From positions 124,001 to 188,000 of the forward strand of contig JAIYCR010000082.1 of NCBI GenBank assembly GCA_027487905.1: a stretch of 64,000 nucleotides of DNA. The letters are read 5' to 3'. Made by a program: the position numbers and the translations under genes. Under the pieces are notes generated by a model. It worked only from the letters and a program-made list of their open reading frames with translations, did not search any database and was not told where the DNA came from. Below, piece by piece: positions 17,821 through 25,574 of the stretch; within the stretch, counting starts at the first letter, position 1; every line of letters begins with the position of its first letter. This DNA is from Rubrivivax sp. Lineage in GTDB: Bacteria; Pseudomonadota; Gammaproteobacteria; Burkholderiales; Burkholderiaceae_C.

Positions 17821-18711
17821 TCAATCGCGCAGCCCCACGCGGCCGTTGTTGATGACCACCCGATCTCGCTCGAGCACGCGCACACGGAACAGCACCTCGT
17901 TCGGCTGCAGCCACATCTCGGTGCGAAGCGTCTCGCCGGGCATCACCGGGGCACTGAAGCGGGCGAAGACCGAGGCCACCCGCTCGCCGTTGCCGCCCAG
18001 CGCGCTGCGCAGCACCGCTCGAAGCGCGACGCCCCAGCTGGCCAGCCCATGCAGGATGGGCCGGTCGAAACCGGCCTTGCGCGCGACGGCCGGGTCGGCG
18101 TGCAGGGGGTTCCAGTCCGCGTTGAGGCGATAGAGCAGCGCCATCTGCGGCGCGGTGGACAGGTCGCAGACCTGGTCGGGTTCGCGCTCGGGCAGCGTCG
18201 GCGGTGCGGACGCACTGGCCGTCGAGGACGGCGCGGGGGCCGCCGCCGGGGCGAAGCCGCCATCGCCACGGGCCATCATCACCTGGGTGATGGTGCACAG
18301 CGGCTCGCCGCTCGCACGCTCGAGGATCTGGCGCTCGTAGGTGATGAGAGCGCCCTTGTCGGCGCCCTTGTCGACCACGCTGACCACGCGGGAGCGGCCC
18401 ACGACATCGGCCTGCGCGGGCAAGGGCCTGTGCAGCTGCAATCCCTGCTCGGCGTGCACGATGCGCACCCAGTCCAGGCCGGTGTCCAGCGTTCGCGGCC
18501 AGTAGCCGGGGTGGGCCAGGATGACGCCCATCGAAGGCACCACGCGCTGCCCGCCCTCGGCGCCCTCGTAGACGTAGGGCAGCTCGGTGGGGTCGAGCGG
18601 ATCGCTGCCATAGCCCAGGCTGAGCGCGTAAAGCAAGGCATCCTTGAAGCCGTATTGCTGAGCGGTGTCGGGAATCTTCAGCGCCAGCAGGCGGTCGGGA
18701 TCGATCGGCAT
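17821..18711 (-). CDS. MaoC-family hydroxyacyl-CoA dehydratase (enoyl-CoA hydratase 2 type)
   Basis: Double hot-dog protein of 296 residues like the hydratase-2 domain of eukaryotic multifunctional enzyme 2. The N-terminal hot dog (1 to about 150) is followed by an Ala/Pro/Ser linker (about 155-170) and a C-terminal hot dog carrying the hydratase-2 motif NADWNPLHADP and GFDRPILHGL. The Asp-Asn-His arrangement fits (R)-specific hydration of trans-2-enoyl-CoA. It precedes an enoyl-CoA hydratase and follows etfBA in the leftward operon. Both hydratase stereochemistries could therefore be available to the pathway. Confidence 0.9.
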   Translation of the reverse strand: MPIDPDRLLALKIPDTAQQYGFKDALLYALSLGYGSDPLDPTELPYVYEGAEGGQRVVPSMGVILAHPGYWPRTLDTGLDWVRIVHAEQGLQLHRPLPAQADVVGRSRVVSVVDKGADKGALITYERQILERASGEPLCTITQVMMARGDGGFAPAAAPAPSSTASASAPPTLPEREPDQVCDLSTAPQMALLYRLNADWNPLHADPAVARKAGFDRPILHGLASWGVALRAVLRSALGGNGERVASVFARFSAPVMPGETLRTEMWLQPNEVLFRVRVLERDRVVINNGRVGLRD

Positions 18712-18726
18712 GGGAGGGGTGCCCGG

Positions 18727-19503
18727 TCAGACGCCGCGGAACACCGGCGCGCGTTTTTCGAGGAAGGCGGCCACGGCTTCGCGGTGGTCCTGCGTGAGGT
18801 AGAGGGCAGCCTGGTTGTCCATCTCGTAGGCCAGCGCGTCGTCCAGGGTGTTGATGCCCCGGGCATAGGCCGCCTTGAGCAGAGCCACCGAGATCGGCGC
18901 ATGGGCGGCCATCTCGCGGGCCAGCGCCGAGGCCTGTTCCATCAAGGCCTCGGGCGCCACCAGCTCGTCGACCAGCCCGATGCGCAGCGCCTCGTCGCCT
19001 TCGACGACGCGCGCGGACATCAGGATGCGCTTGGCTCGGGCCAGACCGACACGCTGGGGCAGCGTCCACATCAGCCCCAGGTCGGGCAGCAGGCTGACCT
19101 TGGCGAAGGACGACACGAAGCGCGCACCGTGCGCCGCCACGATGCCATCGGCGGCCAGGGCGAGCGAGAAGCCCGCACCCGCCGCATAGCCCTGCACCGC
19201 GGCGACGACCGGCTTGCCCATGCCCTGCATCAGGCGGACGATCTGGTGCGCCACGCGCATGCGCTCGCGGCCCATGGGCAGGGTGCGCTGCGCCGCCATG
19301 CCGGAGACGTCGCCGCCCGAGCAGAAATGGCCGTTGGCGCCCGCCAGCACGAGGGCGCGGCAGGCGTCGTCGGTGCGCAGCGTCTCCAGCACATCGGCCA
19401 GTTCCAGCAGCAGTTCGCGCGACAGTGCGTTGCGGGTCTTGGCGTTGTCCAGCGTGACGACAGCCAGGCCGTCGGAAACATCGGTGCGGACGAAGTGGCT
19501 CAT
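18727..19503 (-). CDS. Enoyl-CoA hydratase/isomerase family protein
   Basis: Crotonase-fold protein of 258 residues. FCSGGDVSGMA near residue 60 and QGYAAGAGFSLALA near 105 form the oxyanion hole. The helix FAKVSLLPDLGLMWTLP near 130-146 keeps an Asp at the position often used by isomerase- or PaaG-like members, in place of the second catalytic Glu. A ring 1,2-epoxyphenylacetyl-CoA-isomerase-like or enoyl isomerase role is therefore as likely as hydration. It is 15 bp from the MaoC gene and 17 bp from an alpha/beta hydrolase in the same operon. Confidence 0.87.
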   Translation of the reverse strand: MSHFVRTDVSDGLAVVTLDNAKTRNALSRELLLELADVLETLRTDDACRALVLAGANGHFCSGGDVSGMAAQRTLPMGRERMRVAHQIVRLMQGMGKPVVAAVQGYAAGAGFSLALAADGIVAAHGARFVSSFAKVSLLPDLGLMWTLPQRVGLARAKRILMSARVVEGDEALRIGLVDELVAPEALMEQASALAREMAAHAPISVALLKAAYARGINTLDDALAYEMDNQAALYLTQDHREAVAAFLEKRAPVFRGV

Positions 19504-19520
19504 GGCGCTTCCTCGGGCGG

Positions 19521-20396
19521 TCAGGTGGGGCTGCAGGCCAGCAGGGCACGCAGGGTGGCGATCAAGGCCACCGGCTGGTCGAACATCAGGTGGTGGTGGC
19601 CACCGGGGATGGCGATCGGTCCGCGCCCGGCCGGCAGGGCGCGCACGATCCGCTGCGCCAGGGCCTCGTCGACGATGACGCTGTCGGCGCCGTAGACGTA
19701 GTCGACCGGGCAGCGGACCCTGGCGAGCAGCGCATCACCGTCGTCTTCGTGCTCCGGCCCGGAGATCATGGTGGGGTCGAACTTCCAGGTCCAGCCACCG
19801 GCCACCTCGCGCACCGAGTGGCGGGCGATGTGCGAGAGCGCCCAGGGCTCGACATGGGGCTGGTCGGGCAACAGGCGATAGCGGCTCAGGGCCGTGGCCA
19901 GGTCGGCATAGACACGGTCCCCGCGCAGGCCAGGCGGCGGCGCCGGATGCGTGCTGCCTGGGAAGACCGCATAGCTGTCGATGGCGATCACCCGCTGAAA
20001 GAGCTCCGGCGCCAGGCCGCAGGCTTCCAGCGCGCGCAGGCCCCCGTTGCTGTGGCCGATCACCGTCAGGGGCGGCAGGCCAAGCGCGCGCACCAGGCCG
20101 ACGATGTCGCGCGCGCCGGCGTCGCGGGGGTAGACGCTGCGCCGGTCGCTGTCGCCCATGCCCGACAGGTCCATCGCGATGACGCGGTGGGTGTCGGCCA
20201 GGAAGGGCGCGACGAAGTCCCACCAGTGCGCGTGCGCGCGGTGCCCGTGCACCAGCAGCAGCGGCGGCCTGGAGAGCGCTTCGGTCGACCAGCCCAGCCA
20301 GTGCAGGTCGACGCCGTCGACGCGCACCCGGTGAGACAGGCCGGGGTGCTTCAGGGCCCAGCGGAACCAGCCGGGAGCTGCAGCGGCTGAATTCAC
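19521..20396 (-). CDS. Alpha/beta hydrolase
   Basis: Alpha/beta-hydrolase-fold protein of 291 residues. LLLVHGHRAHAHWWD near 46-60 provides the oxyanion hole, GHSNGG near 115 is the nucleophile elbow and IPGGHHHLMFDQP near 265 carries the catalytic histidine. The segment AMDLSGMGDSDRR is typical of C-C or ester hydrolases of the epoxide hydrolase/haloperoxidase branch, but the nucleophile is Ser. No signal peptide is visible. It sits between two crotonase genes, so it may act on a CoA ester or a ring-opened intermediate. The substrate is unknown. Confidence 0.85.
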   Translation of the reverse strand: MNSAAAAPGWFRWALKHPGLSHRVRVDGVDLHWLGWSTEALSRPPLLLVHGHRAHAHWWDFVAPFLADTHRVIAMDLSGMGDSDRRSVYPRDAGARDIVGLVRALGLPPLTVIGHSNGGLRALEACGLAPELFQRVIAIDSYAVFPGSTHPAPPPGLRGDRVYADLATALSRYRLLPDQPHVEPWALSHIARHSVREVAGGWTWKFDPTMISGPEHEDDGDALLARVRCPVDYVYGADSVIVDEALAQRIVRALPAGRGPIAIPGGHHHLMFDQPVALIATLRALLACSPT

Positions 20397-20409
20397 GCCG
20401 TCTGCCTGC

Positions 20410-21204
20410 TCAATAGCCCTTGAAGTCGGGCTTGCGCTTCTCGCGGAAGGCGTTGATGGCTTCCTGGTGATCGCGCGTCAGCGAGGACACGTTCTCGTAG
20501 GCCATGCCCACGTCCATCATGCTGGCGGCCATCTGGCGCAGCGGGACGTTGATGGTCGACTTGCTCCAGCGCAGCGACTGAACCGGCAGCCGTGCGAGCT
20601 TGTCGGCGTAGGCATCGACCGCGGCGTCCAGCTCGGCCAGCGGCAGCGCCTTGTTGATCAGGCCGATCTGCACCGCCTCGGCGGCCGACAGCTTCTCGCC
20701 GGTGAACAGGTAGTGCTTGGCGCGCGCGTAGCCGATCATCAACGGCCACATGATCTGCCCGCCGTCACCGGAGATCAGGCCCACGTTGTTGTGCGGGTCG
20801 CCGAAGCGCGCGGTGTCGGCGGCGAAGATGACGTCGCAGAAGACGGCCAGCGTGGAGCCCAGGCCGATGGCGTCGCCGTTGACCTTGGCGATGATGGGCT
20901 TGTCGCATTCGAGCAGGCTGCTGACGATGCGCTTGGCCTCGCGGACGGCCTGGTAGAAGGCCGGCGGGTTGTCGCGCAGCCACTGCATGTGCTCGATGTC
21001 GCCGCCCGCGCTGAAGGCCTTGCCCGCGCCGGTGACGACGATGATGTCGCTTTCCTTGTCCTCGACCACGTCGTAGAACACGTGCGACAGCTCGGTGTGG
21101 GCCTCGCCGGCCAGGCTGTTGAGCTTGTCGGGCCGGTTCAGGGTGATGGTGAGGATGCGACCGCGGCGGTCGAACTTGAGGGTCTTGTAGTTGTCGAAGT
21201 TCAA
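20410..21204 (-). CDS. Enoyl-CoA hydratase/isomerase family protein
   Basis: Crotonase-family protein of 264 residues. FSAGGDIEHMQ near 61-71 and KVNGDAIGLGSTLAVFCD near 106-123 mark the oxyanion hole. The active-site helix reads NNVGLISGDGGQIMWP, where an Asp-Gly-Gly replaces the usual PGxGG, as in several hydratases of alicyclic acid pathways. It is the first gene of the leftward run to 14398 and begins 37 bp from operator-like site B. It starts at ATG with an upstream GGAGA. Confidence 0.87.
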   Translation of the reverse strand: MNFDNYKTLKFDRRGRILTITLNRPDKLNSLAGEAHTELSHVFYDVVEDKESDIIVVTGAGKAFSAGGDIEHMQWLRDNPPAFYQAVREAKRIVSSLLECDKPIIAKVNGDAIGLGSTLAVFCDVIFAADTARFGDPHNNVGLISGDGGQIMWPLMIGYARAKHYLFTGEKLSAAEAVQIGLINKALPLAELDAAVDAYADKLARLPVQSLRWSKSTINVPLRQMAASMMDVGMAYENVSSLTRDHQEAINAFREKRKPDFKGY

Positions 21205-21240
21205 GGGGAGTCTCCAGGAAGCGGGGCGGGGACACCCCAG

Positions 21241-21259
21241 AACTAAATGATCGTCAGTT
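21241..21259. promoter_or_regulatory. Operator-like dyad, site B
   Basis: AACTA and CAGTT half-sites with a 9-nt gap, one mismatch from the site A dyad, directly upstream of the leftward operon that begins at 21204. The extension TAT after the right half-site is shared with sites A and C. A regulator binding here would control the hydratase, MaoC, etfBA and ligase genes. Confidence 0.55.
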
Positions 21260-21333
21260 ATGGACTTTAGCGGCTCGCCGGGCGGCTGCCAAGGGGGGCC
21301 GCCGCGCCGGCCTCACAGACGGGCGTTCGGCGT

Positions 21334-22497
21334 TCACAGCGTGGCCGCCGTGCCGAGCACCAGGGTCGCCTGGCTGGACAGCGTGCCTCCGTTGGCATGG
21401 GCCAGCGCCAGCTCGGCGCCGCTCACCTGGCGCGCGCCGCCCCGGCCGCGCAGCTGCACGCAGGATTCCACCATCGTGAACAGGCCATACATGCCCGGGT
21501 GGCAGCAGGAAAGGCCGCCGCCATTGGTGTTCACCGGCAGCGCGCCGCCCGGGGCGATGCGACCGCCGCGCACGAAGGCGCCTCCCTCCCCCTTGCCGCA
21601 GAAACCCAGGTCCTCCAGGAACAGCAGCGTGTTGATGGTGAAGGCGTCGTAGAGCTGGACGACGTCGATGTCCGCCGGCCCCACGCCGGCCATCGCATAG
21701 GCGCGCTGGCCGGATTCCACCGCTGCGGTGGTCGTCAGGTCCTGCGACTGGTCGACGCCGGAATACCAGGTGGCCGCCGCGGCGCCGAGCACGAAGACCG
21801 GTTCGCTCTTCAGGTGGCGGGCCCGGTCCGCGCGGGTGAGCACCACGGCGGCGGCGCCATCGGTGACGAGACAGCAGTCGCGCACGCCCAGCGGGTCCGA
21901 CACCAGGCGGGCCTTCAGGCAGTCCTCCACCGTCAGCGGGTCCCGCGCGAAGGCATCGGGGTTCAGCCGGGCCCAGGCGCGCGCGGCCACGGCCACCTCG
22001 GCGAGGTCGGCGCGGGTGCTTCCGTACTCGTGCATGTGACGGGCCGCCGCCAGCGCGTAGGAGGACAGCGGCGTCAGCGGCTTGTACGGCGATTCATAGG
22101 GCGAGGGCAGGCGCATGGACACCAGGCCGCCGCTGGCGGTGCGCTGGTTGCTGCCATAGACGATGAGCGCGGTGTCGCACAGCCCGGCCTCCAGCATCAG
22201 AGAAGCCACGATGACGTGGGAGTGGAAGGCCGAGCCGCCGGTGCGGTTGTTCTCGGTGAACTTCGGCCGCAGACCCAGGTAGTCCGCAGCGCTCAGCCCG
22301 GACAGCGCGTCGTCCGGCGTGCAGACGAAGAGCGCGTCGACATCGCCGAGGACCAGGCCGGCGTCGTCGAGCGCCAGGCGGGCGGCGTGCGCGGCAAGGT
22401 CCAGCGGCCGCAGTCCCGGCGACTCGCCCATCCCGTAGGTGGCGGCGCCGACGATGGCCGTGCGGCCGCGCAGCGGGCTCTGGGTGGGGGCGGTCAT
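21334..22497 (-). CDS. Thiolase-fold lipid-transfer protein without the nucleophilic cysteine
   Basis: A 387-residue thiolase-superfamily protein of the SCP2/Ltp branch. The N terminus GRTAIVGAATYGMGES and C-terminal VQLRGRGGARQVSG are typical. At the position of the nucleophilic Cys it reads ENNRTGGSAFHSH, so the Cys is absent. The C-terminal NTNGGGLSCCHPGMYG keeps the His of the GHPxG-like motif. It may be a retro-aldolase or a non-thiolytic condensing protein rather than a thiolase. It is a single leftward gene between dyads B and C. Unlike the copy at 10870 it has no adjacent DUF35 gene. Confidence 0.85.
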   Translation of the reverse strand: MTAPTQSPLRGRTAIVGAATYGMGESPGLRPLDLAAHAARLALDDAGLVLGDVDALFVCTPDDALSGLSAADYLGLRPKFTENNRTGGSAFHSHVIVASLMLEAGLCDTALIVYGSNQRTASGGLVSMRLPSPYESPYKPLTPLSSYALAAARHMHEYGSTRADLAEVAVAARAWARLNPDAFARDPLTVEDCLKARLVSDPLGVRDCCLVTDGAAAVVLTRADRARHLKSEPVFVLGAAAATWYSGVDQSQDLTTTAAVESGQRAYAMAGVGPADIDVVQLYDAFTINTLLFLEDLGFCGKGEGGAFVRGGRIAPGGALPVNTNGGGLSCCHPGMYGLFTMVESCVQLRGRGGARQVSGAELALAHANGGTLSSQATLVLGTAATL

Positions 22498-22552
22498 GTC
22501 GGGGCTCCTCCTGTTGGGCCGGCGCGGCGTGGCCCGGTATGCGTCGGCGCGA

Positions 22553-22571
22553 AGCTGACTGTATATCAGTT
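22553..22571. promoter_or_regulatory. Operator-like dyad, site C
   Basis: AGCTG and CAGTT half-sites with a 9-nt gap, in the divergent promoter region between the leftward thiolase-fold gene (56 bp) and the rightward SDR gene (79 bp). The right half extends to CAGTTAT as in sites A and B. One site could repress both directions. Confidence 0.55.
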
Positions 22572-22649
22572 ATGTGCTAGCCTGCCCTTCGGTTGGACCC
22601 GTACGCCCGGGGTGCTGCGGGCGCGCTTCGAACACTTGAGGAGACAGGC

Positions 22650-23546
22650 ATGGTGGATGGCAAGGTCGTCGTGGTCACGGGAGCGGGCAGCGGCATCGGG
22701 CGCGAGTTCGCGCTGGCCTTCGCGCGGTCCGGCGCTTCGGTGGTGGTCAACGACCTCGCGCGCGGCGCCGGCGGCGAGGGCTTCATGGCAGACGCCGTGG
22801 TGGCCGAGATCCAGGCCGCCGGCGGGCGCGCGACGGCCAGCACCGACAGCGTGGCCGAGGCCGCGTCGGCCACCCGCATCGTGGAGGCGGCGCTCGATGC
22901 CTTCGGCCGCATCGACTGCGTGGTGAACAACGCGGGCATCCTGCGCGACCGCTTCTTCTTCAACATGAGCGTGGACGAATGGAAGGCGGTGATGGACGTC
23001 CACCTGAACGGCGCCTTCTATGTATCGCGCGCCGCCGCGCCCCACTTCAAGTCCCAGGGGGGCGGCAGCTATGTGCACATGACGTCCACCAGCGGGCTCA
23101 TCGGCAACCCGGGGCAGAGCAACTATGCCGCCGCCAAGCTCGGGATCGTCGCGCTGTCCAAGGGCATTGCGCTGGACATGGCACGCCACAAGGTGAGGTC
23201 CAACTGCATCGCCCCCTGGGCCTGGACGGCGATGACGGCTTCGGTTCCCACCGACACGCCAGAAGCGCTGGCCCGGATGGAGAAGCTCAAGACCATGGAG
23301 CCGCGCAAGATCGCTCCCCTGGCGGTCTACCTGGCCAGCGACGCCGCGGCCGAGGTGTCCGGCCAGGTCTTCGGCGTCCGCGCCAACGAGATCTACCTCT
23401 TCTCGCAGCCGCGGGTGATCCGTTCGGTGCACCGCAGCGAGGGCTGGACGCCCGAGAGCATCGCCGAGCACGCGGTGCCCGCGATGCGCACGTCCTTCTA
23501 CGACAACGTGCCCTCGCCCACGCTGACGACCTGGGACCCGATCTGA
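22650..23546 (+). CDS. SDR family oxidoreductase (3-hydroxyacyl-CoA dehydrogenase, HSD17B4-like)
   Basis: A 298-residue SDR resembling the dehydrogenase part of multifunctional enzyme 2. TGAGSGIGREFALAFARSG binds NAD, NNAGILRDRFFFNM is the NAG region with the typical ILRDR, and SNYAAAKLGIVALSKG contains the catalytic Tyr and Lys. The extended C terminus after SGQVFGVRANEIYLFS is also typical of this group. It likely oxidises (3R)-hydroxyacyl-CoA, matching the MaoC-type hydratase at 17821. The start ATG at 22650 follows GAGGAGA by 6 nt. It is the only rightward gene between 14.4 and 25 kb. Confidence 0.9.
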   Translation: MVDGKVVVVTGAGSGIGREFALAFARSGASVVVNDLARGAGGEGFMADAVVAEIQAAGGRATASTDSVAEAASATRIVEAALDAFGRIDCVVNNAGILRDRFFFNMSVDEWKAVMDVHLNGAFYVSRAAAPHFKSQGGGSYVHMTSTSGLIGNPGQSNYAAAKLGIVALSKGIALDMARHKVRSNCIAPWAWTAMTASVPTDTPEALARMEKLKTMEPRKIAPLAVYLASDAAAEVSGQVFGVRANEIYLFSQPRVIRSVHRSEGWTPESIAEHAVPAMRTSFYDNVPSPTLTTWDPI

Positions 23547-23577
23547 GAGCGCGCCAGTCGCCCCCCCCGGCGGCGGG

Positions 23578-24363
23578 CTAGAAGGCGAACTTGTGCTTGC
23601 CGCCGTCCACGGCGATCCACTCGCCGGTGATGTAGCCGGCCAGGTTCGAGCACAGGTAGACGATCAGCGAGGCGATCTCGTCGGGCGTGCCCACACGGCC
23701 TGCGGGAATCGCGCCGCCCAGGAAGCCGTTGACGTCGCCCGGCTTGATCGCCATCTTCTGTTCGAGGTAGGCGTACATGTTGTCGGTGCCGATCCAGCCC
23801 GGCCCGACCGAGTTCACGGTGATGCCATGCCGGGCCACCTCGTCGGACAGCGTCTTGAGCAGCCCCACGGCGGCCGGTCGGGCGGTGTTGGCCAGGATGT
23901 GGCGGATCATGCCCTCGGGCTCCTTGGCCGCACCCGAGCCGATGGCCACGAAGCGCCCCCAGCCCTTGGTCTTCATCGCGGGCAGCACTTCGCGCGCGAG
24001 GTAGACGACGCTCATCGCGTGGGTGTTGAAGAAGTGCTGGAAGTCGGCGTCGCTGACGTCGTCGAAGTTGCCCGCAATGTTGTCCTGCACGTTGCTGATG
24101 GCGATGTCCGGCGCTCCGAAGCGCTCGGTGACCTCCGCCACCGCCCGGGCCACGCCTTCGCGGGTGGTGAGATCGGCGCTGACGCCCATGGCCTCCCCGC
24201 CCCTCGCCTGGAGCGCCGCCACCGCCTCGGCCACAGGCCCCGGGGAGCGGGCCACCACGGCGACCTTGCACCCCTCGTCGGCGAGCATGCGCGCGGCCGA
24301 AAGCCCCATGCCCTTGCTGCCGCCGGAAACGAAGGCGACCCGCCCGCGTATGCCGTAATCCAT
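23578..24363 (-). CDS. SDR family protein with altered active site
   Basis: SDR-fold protein of 261 residues. The nucleotide motif SGGSKGMGLSAARML is intact, as is the C-terminal GYITGEWIAVDGGKHK. Where YxASKAAV is expected it reads NTARPAAVGLLKTLS, so both the catalytic Tyr and Lys are replaced. The sequence is otherwise a well-formed SDR, and a subfamily with this kind of change is widespread. Catalysis must be different or absent. It lies 45 bp downstream of another SDR gene and is probably cotranscribed with it. Confidence 0.85.
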   Translation of the reverse strand: MDYGIRGRVAFVSGGSKGMGLSAARMLADEGCKVAVVARSPGPVAEAVAALQARGGEAMGVSADLTTREGVARAVAEVTERFGAPDIAISNVQDNIAGNFDDVSDADFQHFFNTHAMSVVYLAREVLPAMKTKGWGRFVAIGSGAAKEPEGMIRHILANTARPAAVGLLKTLSDEVARHGITVNSVGPGWIGTDNMYAYLEQKMAIKPGDVNGFLGGAIPAGRVGTPDEIASLIVYLCSNLAGYITGEWIAVDGGKHKFAF

Positions 24364-24408
24364 GAATCGAATCCTTTCAAGTGCAGCCGATGCAGCGTCC
24401 GCTGAAGT

Positions 24409-25194
24409 TCAACCGAGGGCCTGCTCGAGGTTGCCGAGCGGCGCCATGCTGGCGCCACCGTCGACCAGCAGGCTGGTGCCGGTGATGTAGTTGGCCTGCG
24501 CGGACGCGAGGAACAGCACCGCATCGGCGATCTCGTCGGAGCTTCCCGGGCGGGGAATGGGAAAGGGCCGGGCGATCTTCATCGCCACGTCCTCGCTCAG
24601 GTGTTCGCGCATCCGGTCGGACGCGACCATGCCGGGCTCCACGACGTTCACCCGGATGTTGTCCCGGCCCAGTTCCATGGCCAGGCCGCGCGCGAAGGCG
24701 TTCATGTAGGCCTTGGTCGACATGTAGGGAATCAGCCCGGGGATGAAGTTGCGGTTGGCCGAGCCCGAGGAGATGTAGATCAGCCGGCCACCGTCCGGGG
24801 CCTGGGCCAGCGCAGGGTGCGCGTCCCGGGCCAGCCAGAAGAGCGAATGCACGTTGCTGCGGATGAGCTTGTCGAAGGTGGACTCGTCCATGTCCACCAC
24901 GCGGGCGTGCGCGCTCTCGGCGGCACAGTGCACGACGATGTCCAGCCGGCCGAACTCGCGCGTGGCCGTGCCCACGCTGGCGCGGATGGCTTCGCGGTCG
25001 GCCACGTCGCCTACGGCCAGCGCCGCCTGCCCGCCGGCGGCGCGGATTTCGTTGACGACCGACTCGCCGCGCTCGGGCGTGCGGGCCGACACGACCACCC
25101 GCGCGCCCTCCGCGGAAAAGCGCAGGGCGATCGCCCGACCCATGCCACGCCCGGCGCCCGTGACCAGCACCACCTTGCCTTCGAAGCGATTCAT
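24409..25194 (-). CDS. SDR family oxidoreductase
   Basis: Classical SDR of 261 residues. TGAGRGMGRAIALRFSAEG is the NAD(P) loop, SSGSANRNF precedes the catalytic Tyr-Lys in PYMSTKAYMNAFARG, and the C terminus has NYITGTSLLVDGGASM. The start ATG at 25194 is preceded by GAAGGAGA about 6 nt away. It is the first gene of the two-gene leftward unit at the right edge of the catabolic cluster, 96 bp from operator-like site D. Likely a hydroxyacyl-CoA or hydroxy-ring dehydrogenase. Confidence 0.88.
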   Translation of the reverse strand: MNRFEGKVVLVTGAGRGMGRAIALRFSAEGARVVVSARTPERGESVVNEIRAAGGQAALAVGDVADREAIRASVGTATREFGRLDIVVHCAAESAHARVVDMDESTFDKLIRSNVHSLFWLARDAHPALAQAPDGGRLIYISSGSANRNFIPGLIPYMSTKAYMNAFARGLAMELGRDNIRVNVVEPGMVASDRMREHLSEDVAMKIARPFPIPRPGSSDEIADAVLFLASAQANYITGTSLLVDGGASMAPLGNLEQALG

Positions 25195-25289
25195 CGCCGT
25201 CTCCTTCGGGTAGGGGCTGGTCGTGCCCAGCCCAGGACCCGCCGCAGCGCCGTTGGGGGCGGCACGGACGGGACCGTTGGCCATCGATT

Positions 25290-25308
25290 AACTGATGGTT
25301 CGTCAGGT
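25290..25308. promoter_or_regulatory. Operator-like dyad, site D
   Basis: AACTG and CAGGT half-sites with a 9-nt gap. The symmetry extends outward to TTAACTGA and TCAGGTAA (7 of 8 positions matching as an inverted repeat, 25288-25310). It lies upstream of the leftward SDR pair and marks the right end of the catabolic cluster, before the tRNA-Val gene. Confidence 0.6.
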
Positions 25309-25396
25309 AATCTTGCATGGCCCCACCGACGGGTGTCAAGCCTTGGCGCATCCTGCTCGCAGGGCGCCCGCGCTGCAGGCCCGCGGCGCGGGCAAG

Positions 25397-25426
25397 AAAA
25401 AAGCACCGGGCGTTTCCGCCGGGTGC
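25397..25426 (-). terminator. Rho-independent terminator of tRNA-Val
   Basis: On the minus strand a GC-rich hairpin (arms 25403-25412 and 25417-25426, a 4-nt loop and one internal G-G mismatch) is followed by six T residues (25402 to 25397). It begins 17 bp past the 3' end of the tRNA gene, so it should end that transcript. Confidence 0.85.
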
Positions 25427-25443
25427 TTGATCTCTACCGAATC

Positions 25444-25520
25444 TGGTAGGCGCGATTGGACTCGAACCAACGACCCCCACCATGTCAAGGTGGTGCTCTA
25501 ACCAGCTGAGCTACGCGCCT
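25444..25520 (-). tRNA. tRNA-Val (anticodon GAC)
   Basis: The minus strand folds as a complete cloverleaf: acceptor stem AGGCGCG with CGCGCCT, D arm GCTCAGCTGGTTAGAGC, anticodon stem CCACC/GGTGG with loop TTGACAT (anticodon GAC), T arm GTTGGTTCGAGTCCAAT, and an encoded CCA end at 25446-25444. Length is 77 nt with CCA. A strong terminator follows. Its 3' end faces the catabolic cluster. Confidence 0.97.
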
Positions 25521-25574
25521 GGGGTCACCGAAGCCCTCAAGTATAGCCGGGATCCAAGTGCACTGAAAAGCAGC

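Noticed and set aside
13382-25308. KstR or KstR2 steroid-regulator sites
   Set aside because: The dyad AACTG-N9-CAGTT does not match the spacing or core of the KstR motifs as I remember them. A different regulator is more likely.
25195-25520. Genomic island with an att site at tRNA-Val
   Set aside because: I found no integrase, direct repeat of the tRNA tail or composition change, so only the positional hint is kept as a finding.
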